Source: JBBSEZ01 sp038239195 (GTDB lineage Bacteria > Planctomycetota > Planctomycetia > Gemmatales > Gemmataceae). From it: DNA of 24,952 bases. The notes beneath the pieces are model-generated. The model did not search any database, was not told the DNA's origin, and saw nothing but the letters and a program-made list of their open reading frames with translations. Of the stretch, positions 14,218-21,555 are shown one piece after another (positions within the stretch are counted from its first letter, which is position 1; each line of letters starts with the position of its first letter). A program made the position numbers and the translations under genes. The DNA is taken from contig JBBSEZ010000102.1 of NCBI GenBank assembly GCA_038239195.1, forward strand, positions 1 through 24,952, read 5' to 3'.

Positions 14218-14490
14218 TCAGACGTACTCGACCAGCAGGCCCTCGTCGTCATAGCGGTGCGCGTCCGCCGCGGGCATGCCGACGAAGTCCGCGTCGTGCC
14301 AGGTGACGACCCCCATCGGGACGCCCGTCCTCTCCGCGCGACGCTTCGCCGTCCTGACGGCGACCTTGTAGCTGCGGTGCTTCGAGGTGAGTCGGTTGAC
14401 GAGCGCGGTGACAGGCGGGGCCAGCGACAGGGCCCGGTGATGCCTCGGTCGGCGTCTGGGCGTGAACGCATCCGCGCTTGGCCCGGCGGC
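14218..14490 (-). pseudogene. Conserved-looking ORF without a start codon (up to 90 codons)
   Basis: The minus-strand frame that ends at TGA 14220-14218 reads APPVTALVNRLTSKHRSYKV, then AVRTAKRRAERTGVPMGVV, TWHDADFVGMPAADAHRYDD and EGLLVEYV. It has the feel of a real protein end (a basic helix, then an acidic WHDADFVGMP strand and a tidy LLVEYV terminus). The frame is closed upstream by TGA at 14493-14491 and contains no ATG, GTG or TTG before the internal ATG in PMGVV. Either the gene lost its start by a shift from another frame (the frame one base over carries an ATG at 14584) or it uses an unusual start. I do not recognise a family. Confidence 0.35.
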
Positions 14491-14699
14491 TCAAGCCGGC
14501 TACATCAACGGCGACGCCCCGCGCGAGGACCGTGCGCCGAAAGGTCGAGCCGAAGCCGGCCTTTCTGTACGGTAAAGGGCCCATGCCGCGCGACTGCCTG
14601 GAAACCTCGGGTGGAAGCCCGAGCCGGAAAAGCCGAAGGGATGAGGGGGAGTTTCCTGCATCCCCGCCGCGGCCTCGTCGTAAGTCCTTATTTCCCTAG
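14491..14699. other. Gene-free stretch next to the tRNA
   Basis: I see no gene, and no repeat of the tRNA 3' end that would suggest an integration site. Confidence 0.4.
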
Positions 14700-14773
<74 letters not shown>

Positions 14774-15054
14774 CTGACGCCGACTGGTCATCGCCTTCCC
14801 ACCCTTTATAGGCCGCGCTCCTGGCACTGTCAACACCCCCGCGAGGCCAGCGCGCGAAGCTTTTCCCGCCGCACCGCTTCCCGCGATTGCTCCCTCCACG
14901 CCGGCGCCCGGGCCCGTTCGGGGTGCTTTCTTTGTTCTCGATCATTTGACGCCGCCCCAGGCGGGGGAAATACTTCCTTCGTGCCGCTCGGAGAGTTGCT
15001 ACGCTCTCGGAAGGCGCCCCCGCACAACGCACACACCGTCAGGAGGATGTCATC

Positions 15055-15810
15055 GTGAGCGTTCGTCGTGCTTTCTATTTCGCGGCCGGCCTCGGCGCCG
15101 CTCTCGGCGCCACCAGTGCCGGGAGGGCCGCGGAACTGCCGCCCACTCCCCCCCGGCTCCAGGTCGTCCCACTCGAGGCGCCCAACGTCAATCAGGGCCT
15201 TGCCAACACAATCGCCGAGAACCTGCGCCAGAATCGGCAACTCAGCGACTACCTCGTGGACGTCGCCGTCCGGGGCAGTCAGGTCGAGGTGATCGGCACC
15301 GTCGCCAGCCAGCCGCAGCGCGAGGAAGTGCTGCGCATCGTGCAGGGCGTGCCCGGCGTCGAGCGCGTCGTCGATCGGCTCGTCGTCAAAAGCTCGGTTT
15401 CCGTTGGCATCGTCCGCACGCAGGGCGGTGACCCGCCCGGCAAGTTGCCCGACCCGTCGCCCGCCACCCCGACGCTGCCCCCGCCGCTCCCCCCCGAAGA
15501 AGGCAAGGGCGGGAAGCTCGCCGAGCCGATCCCGCTGTTCCGGGCGGCCCCGCCCCCGTCGCCCTACCTGCTCAATCCGCCGAAGTTGCCGCCCTACGCC
15601 TGGCCGACCTACGCGCCGTACAACAACTTCTCGCGCGTGGCCTACCCCGAGGCATACCCGCAAAACGCCTGGCCGTTCATCGGCCCGATCCACCCCTTCC
15701 CCAAAATCCCGCTCGGCTGGCGCTCCGTCAAGCTGGAATGGGACGATGGCTACTGGTGGTTCAGCCGCGTCGGGAACAAGTACGACTGGTGGAAACTGCG
15801 CTTCTGGTGA
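15055..15810 (+). CDS. Secreted BON-domain protein with Pro-rich linker (251 aa)
   Basis: The start is GTG 15055, with AGGAGG 8 bases upstream; the ATG between them (15047) is out of frame and closes after three codons. A signal peptide (RRAFYFAAGLGAALGATSAG) ends near residue 24. A BON domain follows (about 52-112): IAENLRQNRQLSDYLVDVAV, GSQVEVIGTVASQPQREEVL and VQGVPGVERVVDRL, with the conserved central Gly and the terminal VxxVxxxL strand. BON domains are thought to bind phospholipid or glycan surfaces in the periplasm. A long Pro-rich linker (121-180) leads to a Trp/Tyr-rich tail (SVKLEWDDGYWWFSR, YDWWKLRFW) that I do not recognise. No partner gene is adjacent. It is likely exported and envelope-associated. 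Confidence 0.8.
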   Translation: MSVRRAFYFAAGLGAALGATSAGRAAELPPTPPRLQVVPLEAPNVNQGLANTIAENLRQNRQLSDYLVDVAVRGSQVEVIGTVASQPQREEVLRIVQGVPGVERVVDRLVVKSSVSVGIVRTQGGDPPGKLPDPSPATPTLPPPLPPEEGKGGKLAEPIPLFRAAPPPSPYLLNPPKLPPYAWPTYAPYNNFSRVAYPEAYPQNAWPFIGPIHPFPKIPLGWRSVKLEWDDGYWWFSRVGNKYDWWKLRFW

Positions 15811-15922
15811 GATCCGACACCGGAGTTGAGGTGGCTCAACTTGCCCGGGACGGTCGCGGAGGGAACAAACCCGCCGCGATCGGCCCGGGTCGGTCATTTC
15901 CGCCGCGTCGCTCCTCCCTCAC

Positions 15923-15949
15923 CCCCCTCTCCCAGAACGGGAGAGGGGG
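15923..15949. terminator. Hairpin after the BON gene
   Basis: CCCCCTCTCCC (15923-15933) pairs perfectly with GGGAGAGGGGG (15939-15949) around a 5-base loop AGAAC. It lies between two convergent genes, 113 bases after the BON stop and 75 bases from the amidohydrolase stop. No T-run follows, so termination is inferred from position. It may equally be a dispersed repeat. Confidence 0.5.
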
Positions 15950-16023
15950 CAAGGCAGGAAGAGAAGGGGATTGAAAACGATCGAGTACAAATTTCGTGGT
16001 GCAACTCGGGGCTCGAATCCTTC

Positions 16024-17421
16024 TTACTTCCCGACGAGGTTCAGCACCGCCAGGCTCATCGTGAGCACGCCCGTCTCGATCGTCGGCGCCGGCACGGGAG
16101 CGTAGCGGTCGGAGTGCATCGACGGCAGGGCAATGCCGGTGCGCTCGGCGTCGGCGACCTTTTTGGGGGCCGACGTGCCGAGGAAGTAGAGGAAGATGGG
16201 GACGCCGGCCTTGCCGTAGCGCGAGAAGTCCTCGCCGCCCAGGATGGGGGGCCGGGCGAGCACCTTGTCGGCGCCGAGCACCTCGCGGAAGACCGCGACC
16301 GTCTTGCGCGTCAGGCCGGGCTCGTTGAGCAGGGCGGGCGTGAACTCCGGCAGGACGGTGACGGTCGGGGCGGGGGCGTTGGCGGCCTTGGCGCAGCCGT
16401 CGGCGATGCGCTTGATGCCGTCGAGCAGGTGCTTGCGGACGCTGTCCTTCGTGCTCCGCACCGTGATCTGCAACTTGACCTCGTCGGGGATGATGTTGTG
16501 CTTGGTCCCGCCGTGGATCGAGCCGACGGTAATCACGGCAGGGTCGAGGGGGTCGGTCTCCCGGCTGATGAGCGTTTGCAGGTCGAGTACGATGCGCGCG
16601 GCCAGCACGACGGGGTCGATGGTCTTGTGCGGGGCGGCACCGTGCCCGCCCTTGCCGCGCACGATAACGTCCACGGAATCGACGTTGGCCAGGGCGAGGC
16701 CCTCGGTGAAGGCGATGGTGCCGTGGGGGCGGGCCCCGTCGCAGTGGAGGGCCAGGCAGTAATCGGGCTTCGGGAACTTCGCGAACAGCCCGGCCTCGAG
16801 CATGAGGCGGGCGCCCGTGCCGATCTCCTCGGCGGGCTGGGCGATGAACACGAGCGTGCCTTGCCAGTGGTCCTTGAGCGAGCTGAGCACCCGGGCGGTG
16901 CCCGTCCAGCAGGTCATGTGCATGTCGTGGCCGCAGGCGTGCATGACGCCGACTTCCTGGTCGCTCTTGTCGCGCACGCGGACCTTGCTGGCGTAGGGCA
17001 CGCCGGTGCGCTCGACGATGGGCAGGGCGTCCATGTCGGTGCGGACGAGGACGGTGGGCCCCTTGCCGTTCTTGAGGACGCCGACGACGCCGTGCCCGCC
17101 GAATTTTTCGGTGACGGTGAAGCCGAGCTTGCGAAGCTCCCGGGCGAGCCGGGCGGCGGTGCGCGCCTCGGAGAGGGACAGTTCCGGGTTGGCGTGCAGG
17201 TGTTTGTAGAGGGCCTCGAGGCTGGGCTGCTCGGCGGCGATGCGCTTGGCGACCTCGGCGACGCGCCCCTTGACCGGCAGCGCCTTCTCGACGGGGGCCT
17301 CGACGGGAGCGGGGGGCGAGGGAGAACGGTCCTTGCCAGGCAAGGGGAGGGCGACGAGGAGGGCGAAGCCAAGGCCGAGGAGGAGGGCAGGCCGCACGGA
17401 GGGGCGGAAAAGAGTGAACAT
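16024..17421 (-). CDS. Exported M20-family amidohydrolase (peptidase M20D-like), 465 aa
   Basis: The enzyme is predicted to hydrolyse an amide bond of an N-acyl amino acid, of the hippurate/indole-acetyl-amino-acid hydrolase type, using two metal ions. Start ATG 17421-17419 has GAGGT 7 bases upstream. The N-terminus has a signal peptide (ALLLGLGFALLVALPLPGK, about 12-30). Motifs: LHANPELS near 75, VRTDMDALP (127-134), HACGHDMHM (161-169), PAEE (196-199), LHCDG (225-229), GKGGHGAAPH in the lid domain, and GGEDFSRY near 400, the standard M20D metal and substrate positions. The length is somewhat above the usual 390 because of the leader. The natural substrate cannot be read from sequence; a periplasmic or lipoprotein-like location is likely. 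The neighbours are unrelated. Confidence 0.9.
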   Translation of the reverse strand: MFTLFRPSVRPALLLGLGFALLVALPLPGKDRSPSPPAPVEAPVEKALPVKGRVAEVAKRIAAEQPSLEALYKHLHANPELSLSEARTAARLARELRKLGFTVTEKFGGHGVVGVLKNGKGPTVLVRTDMDALPIVERTGVPYASKVRVRDKSDQEVGVMHACGHDMHMTCWTGTARVLSSLKDHWQGTLVFIAQPAEEIGTGARLMLEAGLFAKFPKPDYCLALHCDGARPHGTIAFTEGLALANVDSVDVIVRGKGGHGAAPHKTIDPVVLAARIVLDLQTLISRETDPLDPAVITVGSIHGGTKHNIIPDEVKLQITVRSTKDSVRKHLLDGIKRIADGCAKAANAPAPTVTVLPEFTPALLNEPGLTRKTVAVFREVLGADKVLARPPILGGEDFSRYGKAGVPIFLYFLGTSAPKKVADAERTGIALPSMHSDRYAPVPAPTIETGVLTMSLAVLNLVGK

Positions 17422-17505
17422 GCGCAGACCTCGGGGGACAAGGGGATGGTTCGTCGGGGCGGTTCCTTGCCTGCTCAGGGTAGCGATTGGCGGGCGGGAA
17501 AGCAT

Positions 17506-17524
17506 CGAAAAATCCTGATTTTCG
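17506..17524. promoter_or_regulatory. Short AT-rich imperfect palindrome between divergent genes
   Basis: CGAAAAATC and GATTTTCG form an imperfect inverted repeat with a 2-base centre. It lies in the shared upstream region of the amidohydrolase (-) and the 70-residue gene (+). It is one of the few AT-rich patches in the window and could be an operator; nothing proves this. Confidence 0.3.
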
Positions 17525-17550
17525 TCGCGCCGATCGGGGGGCGCGCCGCG

Positions 17551-17561
17551 TATACTATAAA
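17551..17561 (+). promoter_or_regulatory. Possible -10 region of the 70-residue gene
   Basis: TATACTATAAA stands out in a GC-rich context and resembles a -10 element on the + strand, about 235 bases before the start codon. I cannot find a good -35 hexamer at 16-18 bases. If used, it would give a long leader holding two hairpins. Confidence 0.35.
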
Positions 17562-17644
17562 CAAAGAGGGCAAGCGTTCGCTTCGCGGCGGGCGTTGCTC
17601 TGTCTCTGGCCCTCGCGCCATCCGCCCTCCCGCGCGCGTCACCC

Positions 17645-17672
17645 GGGCGCCAGTCCTGTTCTCCTGGCGCCC
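17645..17672 (+). promoter_or_regulatory. Hairpin 1 in the leader of the 70-residue gene
   Basis: GGGCGCCAG (17645-17653) and CTGGCGCCC (17664-17672) are perfect complements around a 10-base loop, followed by TTTC. It could act as an attenuator-type hairpin in the leader or as a terminator of a short transcript. Confidence 0.4.
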
Positions 17673-17723
17673 TTTCAGGTGTCCCCAGAGCGAGATACGA
17701 GAGAAGTTCGCCCGGTTGGTTTG

Positions 17724-17743
17724 CCGGCCCGCTCCCGGGCCGG
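17724..17743 (+). promoter_or_regulatory. Hairpin 2 in the leader of the 70-residue gene
   Basis: CCGGCCCG (17724-17731) pairs with CGGGCCGG (17736-17743) around a 4-base loop. It lies 47 bases before the start codon, ahead of the ribosome site GAGGAG. Confidence 0.4.
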
Positions 17744-17790
17744 AGACCAAGGACTTGCGCTGTGCGCCCTACTTTGAGGAGTGCTCCCCC

Positions 17791-18003
17791 ATGCGTGCGA
17801 AACGCTTGACTGTTCAGCAGCGGAAGGAAATCTTTCACAAACTGGTCGAGACCCAGGACACCGGCTCGATGACCGTGCCACAGTCCGTCCAGCACGTGAC
17901 GAAGCAGTTCGAGATCACGGAGTCGCAGTTGAAGCAGATTCAGGACGAGGGGATCGAGAAGGAATGGCCTCCTCTCGATGAGGCCGTCCAGGCGGTCAAC
18001 TGA
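17791..18003 (+). CDS. Small conserved-looking protein (70 aa), unknown role
   Basis: ATG 17791 follows TTTGAGGAG at 9 bases, a good ribosome site. The protein is fully soluble and helical: RAKRLTVQQRKEIFHKLVET, then QDTGSMTVPQSVQHVTKQFE, ITESQLKQIQDEGIEKEWPP and LDEAVQAVN. The order (basic helix, a polar turn with TGSMT, then KQFEITESQLKQIQDEGI) looks like a small helix-turn-helix-type fold: the middle section KQFEITESQLKQI could be the recognition portion. DNA binding is therefore possible but not shown. I recall similar short proteins in planctomycetes without a named function. The long structured leader suggests regulated expression. It is divergent from the amidohydrolase and convergent with the acetolactate-synthase-like gene. 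Confidence 0.65.
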   Translation: MRAKRLTVQQRKEIFHKLVETQDTGSMTVPQSVQHVTKQFEITESQLKQIQDEGIEKEWPPLDEAVQAVN

Positions 18004-18040
18004 GCCCAAACGGGGCCAGGCCAAGAAGGCCGGTTTCGCC

Positions 18041-18099
18041 GAGCCGCGACGTGTGGAGGAGGGGGCGACCGCTCGCCCCTGCTCCGCGGGTCGCGGCTC
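18041..18099. terminator. Large hairpin downstream of the 70-residue gene
   Basis: The arms GAGCCGCGAC (18041-18050) and GTCGCGGCTC (18090-18099) are exact complements. Inside them GGGGCGA (18062-18068) pairs with TCGCCCC (18073-18079). It sits 37 bases after the stop of the 70-residue gene. No T-run is present. Confidence 0.5.
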
Positions 18100-18156
18100 G
18101 ACGTTTGGCGCTCGAGAAGAGAGGCAACGGGAGCGCCGCGCCGGTTGGGATCGTCG

Positions 18157-18178
18157 GGACAAGCGTCCCCGCTTGTCC
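18157..18178. repeat. Palindromic repeat with GACAAGCG core, copy 1
   Basis: GGACAAGCG (18157-18165) and CGCTTGTCC (18170-18178) are perfect complements around TCCC. The core GACAAGCG is shared with copy 2 at 18213-18233. Confidence 0.65.
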
Positions 18179-18212
18179 TCGCCTGGGGATGAATGTGGCC
18201 CCAAGGCGAATA

Positions 18213-18236
18213 CGACAAGCGAGGCGCTTGTCGCTA
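18213..18236. repeat. Palindromic repeat with GACAAGCG core, copy 2; carries the stop of the next gene
   Basis: CGACAAGCG (18213-18221) pairs with CGCTTGTCG (18225-18233). The edge continues CTA, and read on the minus strand that TAG (18236-18234) is the stop codon of the acetolactate-synthase-like gene. Confidence 0.65.
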
Positions 18237-19847
18237 CGAGCTCCGCGCATCGCCCGGCCGCACCTCCACCAACGCCACCCCGTCGTGGGCCAGCGCGGCG
18301 ATCAACTCGCGCTCCAGCGCCTCCTCGTTGTCGGCGAAGCCGTAGCGCACGCCAAACGCCCGCGCGAACTGCCCGAAGTCGGGGTTGCGCAGATCGACGC
18401 CGATGTAGCGCTCGGCGTAGCGCCGCTGCTGCGTCGCTTTGATGAGCGTCAGCGCGTTGTCGTTCACCAGTAACACCACGATCGGCAGGCGCTCCTGGAC
18501 GGCGCTGGCCAGCTCCAGGGCGCTCATCATGAAGCCCCCGTCGCCGACGACGGCGACCACCTTGCGCTCCGGGAAGGCGGCCCTGGCGCCCAGGGCGGCG
18601 GGGATGGCGTAGCCCATCGCCACCGAGCCGGCGGGGTGCAGGAAACTGCGCGGCGCCTCCAGCGGAAACTCGGCCATGAGGACGTAGGCCAGCCGCGTCA
18701 CGTCGGCGGCCAGGATGCCATCGCGCGGCACCGCGCGACGCAGGGGCCCCACGACGTCGATCCCGGGCAGGCGCCACGGCTCGCCCTTCGATACCGGGGT
18801 AGCCCACAGTTGGCGCGGCTCGGGCGGCAACAGCGCGAGCAGTTGGGGCAGCGCCGCGGCGAGGGGGGCACAGACACCGGCCTCGACGGGGTAGTGACGG
18901 CCCAGTTCGTCGGGATCGACGTCGATCTGGGCCAGCGGCGGCGGGCGCAGCAACCAGGAGCCGGTGGCGAGTTGAGTGAAGCGGCAGCCCAGCGCCAGCA
19001 GGCCGTCGGCCTGGGCGAACAGGGGGGAGAAGAACTCGCCCATGTTCGTCAGGTCGGACGTGGCCCGGCGCCAGGGCATGCCGGCGGCCAGAGGGTGGCT
19101 GGCGGGCAGGGCACACTTGCCCAGCGCCGTGTGCAGGACCGGCGCCCCCAGGCGCTCGGCCAGGCGGGCCAGCGCTACCCCTGCCCCTCCCGACACCACG
19201 CCCCCGCCGGCCAGGATCAGCGGCCGGCGCCAGCTCCCGATCAGCGCGGCCACCTCGGCAATCGGAGCGGGATCGAGCACGAGGGCCTGGGGCGCGGGCA
19301 TGGAGGGCCAGGGATCGGGCGTCATCTCGGCGCGCAGCACGTCGAGGGGGACCTCGAAGAGAACGGGGCCGGGCCGGCCGGTGGTCAGGGCGTGCCAGGC
19401 CTCGTCGAGCAGGGGAACGAGGTCCGCGGGGCGCTCGACGCGGGCGCGCCATTTGGTGAAAGTGGTGCAGGCGGCGAGCTGGTCGTTTTCGTGGTAGTAG
19501 CCGGAACGCGGGCCGAGGCCGGCGGTGGGGACCTGCCCGCTGATCAGAAGCAGAGGGACGGAGTCGGTGAAGGCGGTGGCGAGGGGCGTGGCGGCGTTGA
19601 GGACGCCGGGGCCGCACACGGCCAGGGCGACGCCGGGCCGGCCGGTGGCGCGGGCGTAGCCGTCGGCCATGAACGTCGAGGCCTGTTCGTGCCGTGCGAG
19701 GTAATGGCGCAGGGCGGGCTCGCGATAAAGGGCGTCGTAGATGGGAGTGAGCTGTCCACCGGGATAGCCGAAGACGTCGCGCACGCCGCGCTCGCGCAGC
19801 CGGCGCACCAACAGGTCGGCGGCGGGGACGAAGGGGGCATTGGGCAT
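18234..19847 (-). CDS. Thiamine-diphosphate enzyme, acetolactate synthase large-subunit-like (537 aa)
   Basis: ATG 19847-19845 is preceded by GAGG at about 8 bases. The three ThDP-enzyme domains are in order: the N-terminal PYR domain with FGYPGGQ (26-32) and catalytic glutamate in RHEQAS (Glu54), the central domain (about 190-345), and the C-terminal PP domain with the cofactor motif GDGGFMMSALELAS...NDN (435 to about 464). It has the length and layout of acetolactate synthase-like enzymes, which condense 2-keto acids. No regulatory subunit (ilvN-type) and no branched-chain amino acid genes are nearby, so it may be a related decarboxylase or ligase with another substrate. The AALG-type active-site loop and the FAD-binding half look ordinary. 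Its stop codon lies in a palindromic repeat. Confidence 0.8.
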   Translation of the reverse strand: MPNAPFVPAADLLVRRLRERGVRDVFGYPGGQLTPIYDALYREPALRHYLARHEQASTFMADGYARATGRPGVALAVCGPGVLNAATPLATAFTDSVPLLLISGQVPTAGLGPRSGYYHENDQLAACTTFTKWRARVERPADLVPLLDEAWHALTTGRPGPVLFEVPLDVLRAEMTPDPWPSMPAPQALVLDPAPIAEVAALIGSWRRPLILAGGGVVSGGAGVALARLAERLGAPVLHTALGKCALPASHPLAAGMPWRRATSDLTNMGEFFSPLFAQADGLLALGCRFTQLATGSWLLRPPPLAQIDVDPDELGRHYPVEAGVCAPLAAALPQLLALLPPEPRQLWATPVSKGEPWRLPGIDVVGPLRRAVPRDGILAADVTRLAYVLMAEFPLEAPRSFLHPAGSVAMGYAIPAALGARAAFPERKVVAVVGDGGFMMSALELASAVQERLPIVVLLVNDNALTLIKATQQRRYAERYIGVDLRNPDFGQFARAFGVRYGFADNEEALERELIAALAHDGVALVEVRPGDARSS

Positions 19848-19945
19848 GACAGCGCCTCGGGAGGTGATGGCCCGGCGCGCCGAAGGGCCAGCCCGCGGAG
19901 AACGGCGCCGCGCCTTCCCCCATTATCGGAGGCGGGAGGAGAGCG

Positions 19946-20969
19946 TCAGCGCCTGGCGGTTGTCGGAGAGCTCTTGGCGGGGAGCCGGCCGATGGCCGTG
20001 AGCGTGTTGCCGTCGCGCTGCACGCTCGCGGTGGCAAGGAGCTTGCAGAGGGCCAGGACGTCCGGGCCAGGGTGGGATAGAAGCCGGGGAGTATGGGCTG
20101 CACGCGAGGGATGGCCTCGGCGAGGCCGTCGGCTGTAAGGGCCTCGAAAACCAGGCGGCCGCGCACGTCCTTGCCCTCGGTAACCCCCTGTGGATCGAGG
20201 TCGCGTGCTTGGAGAACAGGTCGAGGACGCGATCGGGCTTGCCGGTTTTAGTTAACGCGCCGGGCCCCATTCGCTCGACGTCGCGGGGGAGCCAGAGCGC
20301 CTGTTGCGGATGGGCCCTGGCGAGGGGCAGGGCGCAGGAGGTGCGCGTCCTGGCCCCGGGCGCGCTTCGCCGGGCCCAGGGCGTCGAGTACTGCGCGGCG
20401 GTCTTCGCTGAGGACGAGGTAGGCGCCGACGAGCCGATGAAGAGCGCGCTCGTCGCCCGGCTCGGTTTGAGCTCGTGGTGGAGGGGAAGGTTCTTGTTTC
20501 CGGGGACAGTCCTCAGTCCTCCGAGCTTGCCGGTGCGGAACGCGAAGGGCTCGTGCGTGGCGGAGCCGAGGACGCGCGGGGGCTTCTTGCCCGCGCGGAG
20601 ATAGAGGCGAGCCCACGCCACGTCGTCTTCGGGGCTCACGAACAACAGGTCGAGGAAGGAGCGGAAGCCGGCGAGGTCGAGCTTGCCCCGGCCGCGGCGC
20701 ACCTCGGAGGCGACGAACTGCTTGACCTCGAGATGCACGACGCCGACGCAATCGGGGGGCAGGTAGTCGCCCAGGCTCGCGAGTTTTTTCGGCGCCGGGC
20801 GGGGGGCGAGCTTCGTCTCCGGGTCGGGCTAGGGCGGGCCGGCGGGTTGGGCCACCGGCTGGCGCAGGAAGAGGGCGGCGGTGCCGGCCACGAGGAGCAC
20901 CACGAGCTCCGAGGCGCCCGCGACCCACCAGCGCCTGTCTCCGTCGCGAGAAGAGGTGGAGCGCCGGAT
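19946..20969 (-). pseudogene. Membrane-anchored hypothetical protein, broken by a stop and several frameshifts
   Basis: Reading the minus strand from about 20969 gives an N-terminal basic stretch, a membrane span (ASELVVLLVAGTAALFLRQP) and a Pro-rich segment. A TAG stop follows at 20831-20829. After it come LASLGDYLPPDCVGVVHLEV, FRSFLDLLFVSPEDDVAWAR and PFAFRTGKLGG; then, in another frame, VGAYLVLSEDRRAVLDALGP; back again for QQALWLPRDVERMG; then EGKDVRGRLVFEALTADGLA; and finally, in a third frame, ASVQRDGNTLTAIGRLPAKS with a TGA at 19948-19946. The pieces keep the order of a planctomycetal family I recall only as hypothetical, in which LPPDxVxVVHLxV is followed by duplicated modules. At least four shifts and one stop make it a decayed gene. 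Confidence 0.6.
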
Positions 20970-21024
20970 GAGTCGGTCCTCCCGGGTTGCGCCCGCTATC
21001 TCCCCGGGAGGGTGCTGTCGCGGA

Positions 21025-21132
21025 AGGGCTGTATCCGGGGCTTTATTCCGTCACCCCCATGGGGCTCGAGAAGTCATCGCGAGGCCCTGCAACCCTTCAT
21101 GGGTGACAGAATAAAGCCCCGGGTGCAGCCCT
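21025..21132. repeat. Long inverted repeat, 32-base arms
   Basis: The arms 21025-21056 and 21101-21132 are complementary at 28 of 32 positions by eye. Both contain the block GGGGCTTTATTC (or its complement). The 44-base spacer includes CATGG repeated in inverse sense near its ends. It could be a large transcript hairpin or a dispersed mobile palindrome. Confidence 0.7.
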
Positions 21133-21180
21133 GTTGTGGCTTCACCTCACCCGGCGGTTGCGGGCGGGGCCCGGGGGCCT

Positions 21181-21265
21181 GACCGCGACCGGGCCCTTCT
21201 CGCGGGCGCAACCGGGGAGCACGACCGCGACCGGCACCCATCCCCCAGGCGCAACCCGGGGAGAG
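21181..21265. repeat. Two imperfect 42-43-base tandem units
   Basis: GACCGCGACCGG begins at 21181 and again at 21223. GGCGCAACC(C)GGGGAG begins at 21205 and again at 21248. A third, inverted copy of the GCGCAACCCGGGAG part lies near 20979-20992. Confidence 0.5.
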
Positions 21266-21386
21266 GACCAGGGCCTTGGGGCCTCCGCAGAGGGTGATGC
21301 GCTGCGCCCAACCCGGGCCCGAGAGACGAGCAGCGCGCTCCCGAACAATTTGCCGCACCCCAGGCCTCGGGGCGGAGCGATTCTGG

Positions 21387-21416
21387 TTGACAGGAGTTGG
21401 GTCAGGGATAAAGAAA
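21387..21416 (+). promoter_or_regulatory. Possible promoter upstream of the phosphatase gene
   Basis: A perfect TTGACA (21387-21392) is followed, about 14-17 bases on, by GATAAAGAA. The -35 is ideal, but the -10 is weak. It lies about 140-170 bases before the start codon. Confidence 0.3.
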
Positions 21417-21555
21417 GCCCTGGCTGGGTGGAGTTGGGACAACACGGCCGCACTGCCGTCTCGTCGGTGGTGGATGCTCGGCGTGGCTGGCCTGCGGACT
21501 GTCTTCCTGTGGGGCTGGCCGTTCTGGGCCTTGCCCCGTCGAGGGCCCATCGGCC

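Larger units (their letters stand above)
20970..21555. other. Repeat-rich gap before the phosphatase gene
   Basis: No gene is supported here. The stretch contains a long inverted repeat (21025-21132), a pair of imperfect 42-43-base tandem units (21181-21265) and a possible promoter with TTGACA at 21387-21392. Confidence 0.5.

Noticed and set aside
16000..16022. tRNA-like T-arm sequence (GGGGCTCGAATCC)
   Set aside because: No acceptor, D or anticodon stems can be drawn around it, and the T-stem bases do not pair.
15826..18003. Long plus-strand frame (725 codons) opposite the amidohydrolase
   Set aside because: Only its last 70 codons have a ribosome site and protein-like composition. The rest is the antisense of the M20 gene.
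21133..21555. Gene preceding the phosphatase on the plus strand
   Set aside because: The open frames here are Gly/Pro/Arg filler over tandem GC-rich repeats and have no ribosome sites or motifs.
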